Both the position numbers and the translations under genes were made by a program. A stretch of 64,000 nt of DNA from Curtobacterium ammoniigenes NBRC 101786. Lineage in GTDB: Bacteria > Actinomycetota > Actinomycetes > Actinomycetales > Microbacteriaceae. Shown here in pieces: positions 25,410-34,325 of this stretch (positions are counted from its first letter, which is position 1; each line of letters begins with the position of its first letter). Location of the stretch: the NCBI RefSeq assembly GCF_001571045.1, contig NZ_BCSV01000001.1:62001-126000 (forward strand), in the 5' to 3' direction. Under the pieces are notes generated by a model. The model was not told the origin of the DNA and did no database searches. It worked only from the letters and a program-made list of their open reading frames with translations.

Positions 25410-26248
25410 TCGGCGTACCGCCACCACTCCGCGAGGGAACCGTCGTAGACGCGAACATGCTCGTGGCCGAGGACGGTGAGCGCCAGCGCGTTCGCGCATG
25501 CATTGCTGCCGACCCCGCAGTAGGTCACGATCTCGTCGGCGTCGAGGATGGGCCCGAACGTCTCTGAGAGCACGGCCGGCTTGTGGAACGCGTTCGTGTC
25601 CGCGTCGATGAGACGACGCGACGACACGATCTCGCTCCCGGGAATCAGCGGCGGGTGCTCCGAGCCGAGCTCGACCGCGTCGATCGAGCAGACGAGCGCT
25701 CCCGCCGCGGCTCCCGTCGCGATGCGCTCGACGTGCCCGCGGTCCGTCCACGACGGGCGCTCGATCGGCGGGGTGAAGGGATCCGCGGGGAGAGCAGGAG
25801 CCCCTCGCATTGCCCCCGCTCGGGTTGGGCGCCCTTCCGCCTGCCACTTGCGGAATCCGCCGTTGAGGACCGCGACCCGGTCGAACCCGAACGCGCGGAA
25901 CAGCCACCACATGCGCGAGGACCATTGACTGATGTCGTCGTCGTAGAGGACGACGGTGGAGTCGCGGCCAATGCCGAGGTCGGCGATCGCCGCCGCGAAT
26001 TGCGTAGCGTTCGGCCGTGTGAACGGTATCGGTGCGGTCGGGTCGCTGAACGCCGCTCGCACATCGGCGAAGACAGCGCCGCGGATGTGCCCGACGGTGT
26101 CGTATGCGGCGCGCACGGATGCCCAGCGGGTTGCCGTTCCCGTGCCGCTCGAGTGCACCGACGCATCGACCACGACGAGTTCATCGGACCCGAGGTGGTC
26201 GGCAAGCCACTGCGTCGACACGAGCGGCGAGGTCAGGACCGGGGGCAT
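25406..26248 (-). CDS. Thiosulfate/3-mercaptopyruvate sulfurtransferase (tandem rhodanese)
   Basis: This 280-residue cytoplasmic enzyme moves a sulfane sulfur from thiosulfate or mercaptopyruvate to an acceptor. It has two rhodanese domains: an N-terminal one (LVVVDASVHSSGTGT) without a catalytic cysteine, and a C-terminal one with the active-site loop VTYCGVGSNACANALAL. The loop CGVGSNA is closer to mercaptopyruvate sulfurtransferases than to classic CRKGVT rhodaneses, but the assignment is not certain. The stop overlaps the start of the epimerase gene. Confidence 0.88.
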   Translation of the reverse strand: MPPVLTSPLVSTQWLADHLGSDELVVVDASVHSSGTGTATRWASVRAAYDTVGHIRGAVFADVRAAFSDPTAPIPFTRPNATQFAAAIADLGIGRDSTVVLYDDDISQWSSRMWWLFRAFGFDRVAVLNGGFRKWQAEGRPTRAGAMRGAPALPADPFTPPIERPSWTDRGHVERIATGAAAGALVCSIDAVELGSEHPPLIPGSEIVSSRRLIDADTNAFHKPAVLSETFGPILDADEIVTYCGVGSNACANALALTVLGHEHVRVYDGSLAEWWRYAE

Positions 26249-26329
26249 GCATCCACGCTAACGAGGACCTCCGACGCTCACCAGTGAGCCGCAATAGAGG
26301 GTCATGGGAACGACCTGGACTGGACACGA

Positions 26330-26363
26330 CGGCGGCTCCTGGAACATCGTCCAGGAGCCGCCG
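26330..26363 (-). terminator. Hairpin after the secreted beta-helix gene
   Basis: Arms CGGCGGCTCCTGGA and TCCAGGAGCCGCCG form a perfect 14-bp stem with a 6-base loop, 8 bases after the stop of the gene at 26371-28215. It has no T-run. Confidence 0.7.
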
Positions 26364-26370
26364 GTCGGTG

Positions 26371-28215
26371 TCAGTGCGCGTTGACCACTTGGTTCGGGCC
26401 CGGGTTGGCGGCGTTCACCGCGCCTCCCGTGCTGTTGATGACCGAGTCGATTCCACCCGACCCGTTGAGGAACCGGGTGAGCAGGTCATGCATCGTGATG
26501 CCGGGGGTTCCCGGCGTCGCGAACGCCTCGGTCGCGTGGATGTCGATGTTCTGGTCGAAATAGCTGTAGCTGCCGAGCCCCGCCCCGTTGAAGGTGCGAA
26601 CGCGCGGTCCGACCGCGAGCGCCGGGTATCCCTTGACCGACGAGGACAGGTTCCAGGCAGCCTGGCTCGGCACGTCGTACGGCATCTCGTTCTGGAAGAA
26701 GATGACCCGTCCGTTCTCGCCGTTCCACTGCACCTCCGTCTTCTGGAAGTGCTCCACGAACAGCCCGTAGGCGGTGACGTCGTCGCCGTTCACAGTGACA
26801 CCGGTGTTCGCCGTGTTCTGCGTCCAGCCGACGCCGTTGCCGTGGTCCGCTCGCCATGCCCAGATGTCGTCGGCGATCACGTGGGATCCGTCGATGGTGA
26901 GCGCCGTGTCCGTGCTGCCCGCGGTGGCGCCGCCGACTCGGAAGAACGTGTCCGAGATCAGGGTCGGTTGCGTGTGCGGGTTGCCGCCCGGTCCGACGTG
27001 CAGGAGTGTGCGAGATCCGTGCGCTCCGGCGTCGAGGATGAGGCCGGTTACGGTGCTCCCTGGCGCGCCGTTCAGGTCGAGTGCGTCGTTCGACGCGGCG
27101 GGGACGAGCGTCGCGAAACCGAGCCCCATGACCACCGTGTTCGGGTGGACCACGCGAATCGGCTGCGAGTAGGAGTAGACGCCCGGGCTCAGCAGCAGGT
27201 TCTCGCCGTGGGCGAGGGCGACGTTGATCTGCTGGATCGGCGTCGACGGCGTGGCGACGAGGAATCGGTTCAGCGGGATCGCCGGGGAGGCTGCATCAGC
27301 GTTCCACGATTGGCCTGCGGTATTCGTCGCTGCGGTTGGCACCTGAACGGCGAAGGAGCCGTTCGCCTGGCGCACGAGGAACGGTGTCTCGCGCGTGACG
27401 GGGCTCGCCGGGACCGTCGTGTACGGCTGACCGCCGGTCTGGCCGAAGGTCTCCGCGGGTGCGCCGACGACGCCCGAGAACACCTGGTTCCACACGCCGT
27501 TCGACCAACCGTTGAGGTTCGAGTTGCGCACGACGAACTGCTGCTGCGAGCCGTTCACGATGCTCTTCGAGAAGGAGGAGTCCGCGATGAAGCCGCCGCT
27601 GGCGTACTGCGGGCCAGCCGTGCAGTAGTCCATGAGCGTCGTCGGACCGTTCACCTGCACTCGACGCATCGGCGCCGCTTGAGAGACGGCCCAGAACTCG
27701 GTGTTCGTCCGGCAGCCGCTGAGCCCGGTCGGGTTGATGGTCAGGTTGGACAGCGACCGCCAGAAGTTGTTCAACGCGATGCAGTTCTGGCCGCTGCTGT
27801 CGCACTGGTTGAACACGTCGATCTGACCGTTGACGACGACGTCACCCGGTTGCGATCCGAGTCCCGCGACCTGCTCGTAGTAGCCGACCTGCACGTCGAG
27901 CGGGTTCGCGGCGCTGCCGTACGTTCCCGGCGCGAACAACAGCGTGTAGCGCTGCGGTCCGAACTGGTTCGATACCTGCTGCGCGGAAACCGCGTCGAAG
28001 GCCGCCTGGATGTCCGCCTGCGGGGCGGACGGTGTGAAGAGCATGACGTTCGGCCCGAGCGCCGGAATCCCGAACTCCTGCAGTGCCGCAGCGACGGATG
28101 TGGGCGCGGCCGCGGCTGCGACCGTCGTCTGTCCCAATCCCGCTGCGATCATCGCGCCGCCGATTGCGAGTCCCATCGCAATTCTGCGCGCTCCCCTGAA
28201 ACGCATTCGATGCAT
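26371..28215 (-). CDS. Secreted right-handed beta-helix (pectate-lyase-like) protein
   Basis: This 614-residue protein has a Sec signal peptide (basic MHRMRFRGARR, then a hydrophobic core ending TTVAAAAA). The mature part resembles actinobacterial secreted proteins often labelled adenylyl cyclase or F5/8-type. They share LLFAPGTYGSAANPLDVQVG, SLSNLTINPTG, GGFIADSSFSKSIVNGS and a second half with LLLSPGVYSYSQPIRV. That pattern repeats along a parallel beta-helix. The likely role is binding or cleaving an extracellular polysaccharide, but no catalytic residues are certain. The ATG at 28215 has AGAGAGG 10 bases upstream. It is divergent from the DUF3105 gene and followed by a hairpin. Confidence 0.75.
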   Translation of the reverse strand: MHRMRFRGARRIAMGLAIGGAMIAAGLGQTTVAAAAAPTSVAAALQEFGIPALGPNVMLFTPSAPQADIQAAFDAVSAQQVSNQFGPQRYTLLFAPGTYGSAANPLDVQVGYYEQVAGLGSQPGDVVVNGQIDVFNQCDSSGQNCIALNNFWRSLSNLTINPTGLSGCRTNTEFWAVSQAAPMRRVQVNGPTTLMDYCTAGPQYASGGFIADSSFSKSIVNGSQQQFVVRNSNLNGWSNGVWNQVFSGVVGAPAETFGQTGGQPYTTVPASPVTRETPFLVRQANGSFAVQVPTAATNTAGQSWNADAASPAIPLNRFLVATPSTPIQQINVALAHGENLLLSPGVYSYSQPIRVVHPNTVVMGLGFATLVPAASNDALDLNGAPGSTVTGLILDAGAHGSRTLLHVGPGGNPHTQPTLISDTFFRVGGATAGSTDTALTIDGSHVIADDIWAWRADHGNGVGWTQNTANTGVTVNGDDVTAYGLFVEHFQKTEVQWNGENGRVIFFQNEMPYDVPSQAAWNLSSSVKGYPALAVGPRVRTFNGAGLGSYSYFDQNIDIHATEAFATPGTPGITMHDLLTRFLNGSGGIDSVINSTGGAVNAANPGPNQVVNAH

Positions 28216-28360
28216 GACAACCAAACCTCTCTGTTTGGAATCGCTGAGAATCGCAGAGTAATCGGAGGCGACGCTCAGCGGGAGACCAGTGCGTTCTCCG
28301 GCGGACTCAGCAAGACTCGCGGAGCGCCCATTTCTGATCCTTCAACCTCCGGGAGGCCCG

Positions 28361-29146
28361 GTGCCCGTGACGCGGAGACGCCGACGGATCCTGCATGGCT
28401 GGCGGCTGACGGCCCTCGTGGCTGCGGTCGTGGTGGTCGTCGCCGGAGCAGTAGCGATTCCGCGCGTGGTGAGTGCTGCGTCGACCGCGGCGGGCCTCCG
28501 CAGCGAGGTTCTGCCCGCCCCGGTGCACGGCACGACCACGGTCGACGTCGCAGCGCGGCGCGTGCCCAACACGACCGGGGTCCCCGGGGTGCTCGCGTGG
28601 GATACGCAGGGGTGGCCGGGCAATGCATCCCATCCGGCTGGGTCGGTCGAGCACGTGCATGTGACGGGGCCTGTCCGATACGCGGTAATTCCGCCCATCG
28701 GCGGCCCGCACAACATCGTCTGGATGAACGCGGGCGTGTACACGCGCCCGGTGCCGACGGAGCGCGCCGTCCACAACCTCGAGCACGGCGCGGTCTGGAT
28801 CACCTACCGACCGGACCTGCCGCAGGATCTGGTGACGAGCCTCCGGCGGTTCGTGGACCGGCAGACGATGATCCCGGAGCCGGGGCGTGTCGCCGGACAG
28901 GCCAATCGGTACATCGATCTCAGCCCGTGGGCATCCGATGCGTTGCCCGCACCGATCGTGATCAGTTCGTGGGGGTACCAGCTCCGGCTGCAGACCGTCG
29001 ACACCGCGCGGCTGCAGGAGTTCGTCGACACGTTCCGGCATAGCCGCCGGTACTCGCCGGAGTTCCACGAACCGGTCGACGGCCAGCCGGTATCAGTTGG
29101 CGGTCGGCCGGCGTTCGATGGCAGCGCGAAGCCGAATCCGGCCTGA
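28361..29146 (+). CDS. DUF3105 domain-containing membrane-anchored protein
   Basis: This 261-residue protein starts with a cluster of arginines and one transmembrane segment (LTALVAAVVVVVAGAVAI), so the rest lies outside the cytoplasm. The extracellular part contains the DUF3105 core around residue 110: HNIVWMNAGVYTRPVP and AVHNLEHGAVWITYRPDL, with conserved His and Trp residues. The family function is unknown. GTG at 28361 or 28367 follows GGGAGG; a GTG at 28289 with GGGAG upstream would give 285 residues, so the start is uncertain. Confidence 0.8.
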   Translation: MPVTRRRRRILHGWRLTALVAAVVVVVAGAVAIPRVVSAASTAAGLRSEVLPAPVHGTTTVDVAARRVPNTTGVPGVLAWDTQGWPGNASHPAGSVEHVHVTGPVRYAVIPPIGGPHNIVWMNAGVYTRPVPTERAVHNLEHGAVWITYRPDLPQDLVTSLRRFVDRQTMIPEPGRVAGQANRYIDLSPWASDALPAPIVISSWGYQLRLQTVDTARLQEFVDTFRHSRRYSPEFHEPVDGQPVSVGGRPAFDGSAKPNPA

Positions 29147-29154
29147 TGAACGAG

Positions 29155-29193
29155 GTATCCGTCCCCGCGCGCTGATGGCGCGGAGACGGATAC
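29155..29193. terminator. Bidirectional hairpin between convergent genes
   Basis: GTATCCGTC and GACGGATAC, extended inward by CCGCGC/GCGCGG after one mismatch, form a stem with a 7-base loop. It lies between the DUF3105 gene and the convergent MFS gene and can serve both. Confidence 0.65.
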
Positions 29194-29217
29194 GCGACGG
29201 GTCCGCCAGTGGGGGCG

Positions 29218-30729
29218 TCAGTGCGCGGCCGCGGGAACGGCTCCAGTGGTGGTGGCACCGGCGGACCGCAGGCGCTCCTGACGGACCGAGTGCCGGTTGA
29301 CGACGAGTGCGCCGGCCAGCGCGACGAGCACGAGCACGCCGGCCGAGATCGCGAACGCCACGTGGTAGCCGTCAAGCGTGGCCTGCGCGACCGCGAGCTT
29401 CGTCGGGGCGCCCGAGCCAAGGGAGTTCTTCACCGTGTCGGCGAAGATCGTCGACAGCAGTGCCGTCCCGATGGAGCCACCGATCTGCTGCATCGTGTTG
29501 ACCGTGGCCGACGCGACGCCGGCGTCTTGGCGCGCGACACCGGTCGTCGCCGTGTTCATCGCCGACGAGAACACCATGCCCATGCCGAGGCCGATGACAA
29601 TGAGCGCGGGGAGCACGACGCCGGCGTACGAGCTGTTGAGCTGGGTTCGGAGGAGCAGCAGGAGGCCCGCCGCGGCCGTGAAGCCACCGACCGTGATGAG
29701 GATCTTTGGACCGATTCGCGGCAGCAGGCGCCCCCCGATCTGCGTCGCAGACACCATGATCGACAACGGCATCGGCAGGAACGCCAGCCCCGTCGTGAGC
29801 GCGCTGAAGCCGAGCGTCTCCTCGAGGTAGTAGGTCAGGAACAGGAAGATCCCGAACATCCCGATGGCGACGAGCCCGATCGCGATGAGCGATCCGCCGC
29901 GGTCACGGTCGAGTACGACTCGCATCGGGAGGAGCGGGTGCGCGACCCGCGTTTCGATGATGACGAACGCGACGATCAACACGACGCCGGCAGCCAGGGT
30001 GACGATGGTCCACACGTCGGACCATCCGTTCGTCTCCGCGTTCGAGAAGCCGTAGACGATCCCAACAAGACCTGCGGTGATGGTGAGAACGCCGGCAATG
30101 TCGATGCGCGGGCGCTCGGCGCGAGGCGGCCGAACCATGAAGACGAGCGCGCCGATGATGCCGATGATCGCGAACACGATGTTGACGTAGAGGCACCACC
30201 GCCACGACGCGTACTGCGTCAGTACTCCGCCGAGCAGGAGGCCGATCGCAGCGCCGGAACCGGCGATGGAACCGAAGATGCCGAACGCCCGGCCGCGCTC
30301 CTTCGGGTCGCGGAAGGTTGTCGTGAGCATCCCGAGGGCCGATGGCGCGAGGATCGCGCCGAAGGCTCCCTGCAGCGCACGTGCCGCGACGAGCATGCCG
30401 AACGAGCCGGACACGCCGCCGAGCGCGGAGGCGCCGGCGAATCCGATCAGACCCACGATGAATGTGGTCTTCCGGCCGAAGAGGTCGCCGAGGCGGCCGC
30501 CGAGGAGCAGCAGAGAACCGAACGCCAGTGAGTAGGCGGTCACGATCCACTGGCGGTTGTCGGTGCTGAAGCCGAGGTCATGCTGCGCCGAGGGCAGCGC
30601 GATGTTGACGATGGTCGCGTCGAGCACGACCATGAGTTGCGCAAGGCCGATCACCGCCAGGACGAGCCAGCGGTGTTCCGTTCGCTCGGACCGGTTGCGT
30701 CGAGATTCGGGTGGATTGAGAGAAGTCAT
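29218..30729 (-). CDS. DHA2-family MFS drug-efflux transporter
   Basis: This 503-residue protein has 14 predicted helices, the number for DHA2 (EmrB/QacA) exporters. The signature LDATIVNIALPSAQHDLG lies in helix 1, and motif A GGRLGDLFGRK lies between helices 2 and 3. It is a proton-driven exporter of lipophilic compounds. The ATG at 30729 has AGAGGG just upstream; the frame continues to 30771 without a better start. A TetR gene is divergent, and a strong operator lies in the shared gap, so repression relieved by the drug is likely. Confidence 0.9.
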   Translation of the reverse strand: MTSLNPPESRRNRSERTEHRWLVLAVIGLAQLMVVLDATIVNIALPSAQHDLGFSTDNRQWIVTAYSLAFGSLLLLGGRLGDLFGRKTTFIVGLIGFAGASALGGVSGSFGMLVAARALQGAFGAILAPSALGMLTTTFRDPKERGRAFGIFGSIAGSGAAIGLLLGGVLTQYASWRWCLYVNIVFAIIGIIGALVFMVRPPRAERPRIDIAGVLTITAGLVGIVYGFSNAETNGWSDVWTIVTLAAGVVLIVAFVIIETRVAHPLLPMRVVLDRDRGGSLIAIGLVAIGMFGIFLFLTYYLEETLGFSALTTGLAFLPMPLSIMVSATQIGGRLLPRIGPKILITVGGFTAAAGLLLLLRTQLNSSYAGVVLPALIVIGLGMGMVFSSAMNTATTGVARQDAGVASATVNTMQQIGGSIGTALLSTIFADTVKNSLGSGAPTKLAVAQATLDGYHVAFAISAGVLVLVALAGALVVNRHSVRQERLRSAGATTTGAVPAAAH

Positions 30730-30842
30730 GGGGCCCTCTGCCTTCGCATAGCGGATGGAGGAGGCGCGCACCGTTGGGCGCCGATCGTGCGGTTCAGGTG
30801 GTGCTGGTGTCGTGCGACGCCGAACGGACTGTCAGCGTCATG

Positions 30843-30873
30843 CTCGAAGCGGATGCAACGTATCCGCTTCGAG
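30843..30873. promoter_or_regulatory. 31-bp TetR-type operator between the MFS and TetR genes
   Basis: The arms CTCGAAGCGGAT (30843-30854) and its perfect complement ATCCGCTTCGAG (30862-30873) flank a 7-base centre. Size and symmetry fit a TetR dimer site. It lies in the gap between the divergent exporter and regulator genes. Confidence 0.75.
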
Positions 30874-30939
30874 TCAGTGTAGACCGAAACGGACGAAGTG
30901 CATCCGGTTATTCCGAGAATTGTGGATTACCGTTTGGGT

Positions 30940-31611
30940 GTGCTTCACGACAAGTCCCAGTGGGACGCCGATCAGGACGGTCGTCCCGAGCGAGCCGATG
31001 CTGCGCGGAATCGTGAACGCATCCTCGAGACGGCGAAGCGCCTGTTCGCCGAGCAGGGCATCGGCGTCACCCTCAACGACATCGCGAAGGCGGCCGGTGT
31101 CGGCGTGGGGACCGTGTATCGCAAATATCCGGACAAGGCAGCCCTCATCGAGGCGCTTGTCGCCGCCAAGTTCGCGGCGCTCACGGACATCGCCGATCGC
31201 GCCCTCGCGGAAACGGATCCGCGCACCGCGCTGCGCACGTACCTGCGCGGGGCGATCGCGCTTCGTGCGCGGGATCGGGCGATCGCCGATGTGATCGTCC
31301 GCGCTGCGAAGGGGACTCCCGCGGTGGTGCGTGAGCGGACACGACTCGACGCGGTCGTGACCGCGCTCGTGCAGCGCGCCTCCGATGCGGGCGTGATTCG
31401 CCCGGGGTTCGATGCCCGTGACCTCCCGATGCTCACCCTCATGGTCGGCGCCGTTGCCGATCGGGCGCGCGGCTGCGATGCCGCTATCTGGCCGCGCTAC
31501 GCGGAACTCATCATCGACGCGGTCTGTCCCCCCGCGGATGCCAGAGCGATGGTCGGGGAGCCGCTCGACATGGCCGAGATGGAACGCCTGCTCGCCGACG
31601 CCAAGGCGTAG
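30940..31611 (+). CDS. TetR-family transcriptional regulator
   Basis: This regulator of about 223 residues has the N-terminal HTH VTLNDIAKAAGVGVGTVYRK and continues YPDKAALIEALVA, the classic TetR pattern, followed by a helical ligand domain. GTG at 30940, GTG at 30922 and GTG at 30898 are in frame. None has a strong ribosome site, and the first is chosen because it gives the usual distance to the HTH. It is divergent from the DHA2 exporter and probably represses both through the 31-bp palindrome. Confidence 0.87.
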   Translation: MLHDKSQWDADQDGRPERADAARNRERILETAKRLFAEQGIGVTLNDIAKAAGVGVGTVYRKYPDKAALIEALVAAKFAALTDIADRALAETDPRTALRTYLRGAIALRARDRAIADVIVRAAKGTPAVVRERTRLDAVVTALVQRASDAGVIRPGFDARDLPMLTLMVGAVADRARGCDAAIWPRYAELIIDAVCPPADARAMVGEPLDMAEMERLLADAKA

Positions 31612-31684
31612 CGGTCGGCGCATTCCGCGCAGCCGTCACGTTCCGAGCGGTTGCGGGTTTCGCGCAGCCGGAGCGATCCGGCGC

Positions 31685-33325
31685 TTACAGCCAGGATCGG
31701 AACCAGTAGTGGGACGAGATGAACGCCCACGACTCCTGCATCCCGGTCCACATCGGATACCAGTACGCGGACGCGGCGGTGGCGACGAGCAGATACGCGC
31801 CAGCGCCGACGAGTCCCGCGGTTCGTCGTCGGCGGATCGCATCGCGGTGTCCGATGACGAGTCCGATCACTGCCGCCAGCGCCATCACCATGTACGGCTC
31901 GAAGGCGATCGTATAGAACTGGAACACGGTCCGCCCGATGTAGAGGAGCCACGGGAGATACCCCGCGGCGACGCCGAGCAGGATGAACCCGTATTCCCAC
32001 CGGCGCCGCGTGACGAAGAGCACGAGCAGGACCACACACGCGAGGACCGCCGCGTACCAGATGAAGGGGTTCGCGATATCGGTGATCGCCGCGCCGCACC
32101 GCTCGCTCGTGCAGCCGCTCTGACCGAGGCTCGTGCCGACGTAGTACATGCTCGTCGGTCGCACCATGAGCATCCAGGTCAACGGGTTCGCCGCGTACGA
32201 GTGCGGGGTATGCAGACCGATGTTGAAGTCGTAGATCTGCACCTGGTAGTGCCACCAGTTCTGGAAGCTTGTCGGAACCCAGGCCAGCACGCCGTGCCAG
32301 CGGGTCCCGCCGCCGCTCTGGATCCAGGTGCGGTCGTATCCGCCGCTGGTGAGGAACCAGCCGGACCATGACACGAGGTACAGCACGAGCGTGATCGGAA
32401 CCGTCAGGACGAACGAGATCGGTCCCTGACGCAGGATCGCGCTCGACAGCCAGAACTCGATGCCCGCTCGCCGCTGCGCCATCATGTCGGTGAGCACGCT
32501 GTACACCGCAAAGAACGCGACGAAGTACAGGCCCGTCCACTTCGTGCTCATTGCGAGGCCGCACGCCGCCCCCATCGCGAACAGCCATGGCCGGTTCCAC
32601 ATCCACGGGCCCCAGAGGGTGTCGCGACCCGATGACGCACGCTGCTCGATCCAGCGATCCAGTCGCCGTTCCATCCAGCGACGGTCGAGCAGGAGCGCGC
32701 CGAAGGCGAGCAGGGCAAAGAACCCGACAATGCCGTCGAGCAAGGACACTCGCGACATCACGATCGCCTGCCCGTCGATCGCCATGAGGAAGCCCGCCAC
32801 TGTGCCGAGGAGCGTCGATCGCAGCAGCGACCGAGCGATCACCGCGACGAGGAACACGGTCGCGATGCCGATGAGCGCCACGCTGATGCGCCAGCCGACC
32901 GCATTCGTCGCACCGCCGAAGGCGAGCTCGCCGAGCCCGATGATGTATTTGCCGAGTGGGGGATGCGCGATGAACTCGGGTGCGTGCGAGTAGATGTTCA
33001 CCGCCCCGGCGGCGAACTTCGCGTCGGTCGTGTTCGTCAGCTGCGTCGACGCCGGCCACGTGCCCTCGTAGCCGAGGTGAATCAGGCTCCAGGCGTCTTT
33101 GACGTAGTAGGTCTCGTCGAAGACAAGGGCGTGCGGACGACCCAGGTCCCACAGCCGAAGGAATGCGGCGAGGAGGGTCACTGCGAGCGGTCCCGTCCAC
33201 CGCCAGACGCGCAAACGCCACCCCACGGACAGCACACGTCCCCACCATGCGTCGAGCCGCGTCCCGCGCGGCTCGACGAGATACGACGGAGCGGTCGGCT
33301 CGGGCTCGGCCAGTTCGGTCGTCAC
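31685..33325 (-). CDS. pmt: Dolichyl-phosphate-mannose-protein mannosyltransferase (Pmt, GT39)
   Basis: This 546-residue polytopic enzyme transfers mannose from a polyprenyl-phosphate-mannose donor to Ser/Thr of secreted proteins at the membrane. The conserved acidic loop after helix 1 is visible as ALVFDETYYVKDAWSL near residue 67 (Asp-Glu). About ten hydrophobic helices and a large external loop with GGTRWHGVLAWVP and the W-rich QNWWHYQVQIYDFN follow, as in actinobacterial Pmt. The GTG at 33325 has AGGA 7 bases upstream. It is divergent from rsmI, the usual neighbour of pmt in Micrococcales and mycobacteria. Confidence 0.92.
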   Translation of the reverse strand: MTTELAEPEPTAPSYLVEPRGTRLDAWWGRVLSVGWRLRVWRWTGPLAVTLLAAFLRLWDLGRPHALVFDETYYVKDAWSLIHLGYEGTWPASTQLTNTTDAKFAAGAVNIYSHAPEFIAHPPLGKYIIGLGELAFGGATNAVGWRISVALIGIATVFLVAVIARSLLRSTLLGTVAGFLMAIDGQAIVMSRVSLLDGIVGFFALLAFGALLLDRRWMERRLDRWIEQRASSGRDTLWGPWMWNRPWLFAMGAACGLAMSTKWTGLYFVAFFAVYSVLTDMMAQRRAGIEFWLSSAILRQGPISFVLTVPITLVLYLVSWSGWFLTSGGYDRTWIQSGGGTRWHGVLAWVPTSFQNWWHYQVQIYDFNIGLHTPHSYAANPLTWMLMVRPTSMYYVGTSLGQSGCTSERCGAAITDIANPFIWYAAVLACVVLLVLFVTRRRWEYGFILLGVAAGYLPWLLYIGRTVFQFYTIAFEPYMVMALAAVIGLVIGHRDAIRRRRTAGLVGAGAYLLVATAASAYWYPMWTGMQESWAFISSHYWFRSWL

Positions 33326-33409
33326 GCGAGCATCCTACGGACGACCGGAGGTCGGGCCGTGCGGACGCGGCCATGAATGTGGACAGGATCGAGCCAGGAG
33401 AATGGTGGT

Positions 33410-34228
33410 GTGATCATCCTCGCTGCGACCCCGATCGGCAACCTCGGCGACGCGTCGACGCGACTCATCGAGACGCTCCGGAATGCCGCAGTGATCGCTG
33501 CTGAGGACACGCGGACAACCATCCACCTGCTCCGCGCACTCGGCATCGAGGAGCGGCCGCGGCTGATCGCACTGCATGAGCACAACGAACGGGAGCGTGC
33601 GGGCGACATCGTCGAGCTCGCGCGCGATGACGATGTGGTCGTGCTGACTGACGCCGGCATGCCCGCCATCAGCGACCCAGGCTTTCCGCTCGTGCAGGCC
33701 GCAGCCGAGGCCGGGGTCACGGTGACCGTCGTACCCGGACCGTCCGCCGTGCTCACCGCACTGGCGCTCTCCGGCCTGCCGACCGATCGCTTCACGTTCG
33801 AGGGGTTCCCGTCTCGGAAGGGCGGCGATCGACGGCGAACGCTGGCGAGCCTCCAGACCGAACGGCGAACGATGGTGTTCTTCGAGTCGCCGCACCGGAT
33901 CGCGCAGACGCTGGCGGACATGGCCGACGCGTTCGGTCCCGACCGAAGCGCCGCCGTGTGCCGAGAGCTCACGAAGCTGCACGAGGAAGTTCGGCGCGGG
34001 CCGCTCGGCGAACTCGCGGACTGGGCCGCGGAGGGCGTCCGCGGCGAGATCTGCGTCGTCGTCGGCGGCAGCCCGAGCGACGCTCCGCTCGACCTCGACG
34101 CGGGTGTTGCGCGCGTGCTCGAGCTCGTCGCGTCCGGTCTGCGGATGAAAGAGGCGGCAGCATCGGTTTCGGAGTCGACCGGCCTGTCCCGCCGAGCGCT
34201 CTACGAAGGCGCGCTCGCAGCCCGCTGA
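33410..34228 (+). CDS. rsmI: 16S rRNA (cytidine1402-2'-O)-methyltransferase
   Basis: This 272-residue SAM-dependent enzyme methylates the ribose of C1402 in 16S rRNA. It has the tetrapyrrole-methylase fold: ATPIGNLGDASTRLIETL at the start, EDTRTTIHLLRALGI near residue 37, LTDAGMPAISDPGFPLV and VVPGPSAVLTALALSGLPTD. I choose GTG at 33410 because AGGAG lies 9 bases upstream; the ATG at 33377 would add 11 unrelated residues. It begins the housekeeping run rsmI, metG, TatD-type, rsmA. Confidence 0.95.
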   Translation: MIILAATPIGNLGDASTRLIETLRNAAVIAAEDTRTTIHLLRALGIEERPRLIALHEHNERERAGDIVELARDDDVVVLTDAGMPAISDPGFPLVQAAAEAGVTVTVVPGPSAVLTALALSGLPTDRFTFEGFPSRKGGDRRRTLASLQTERRTMVFFESPHRIAQTLADMADAFGPDRSAAVCRELTKLHEEVRRGPLGELADWAAEGVRGEICVVVGGSPSDAPLDLDAGVARVLELVASGLRMKEAAASVSESTGLSRRALYEGALAAR

Positions 34229-34325
34229 ACCGGGTTGTCCACAGCCTGCGGCAACCGCCGAGTGCACGCACCGGGGAGGCGCTGCTGCCGTCATGCGTCG
34301 AAGCCCCGCCCGTAGGATGGTCGCC

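Noticed and set aside
25410..25925. N-terminal extension of the epimerase frame
   Set aside because: It overlaps the rhodanese gene on the same strand in another frame. The ATGA overlap gives the natural start at 25409.
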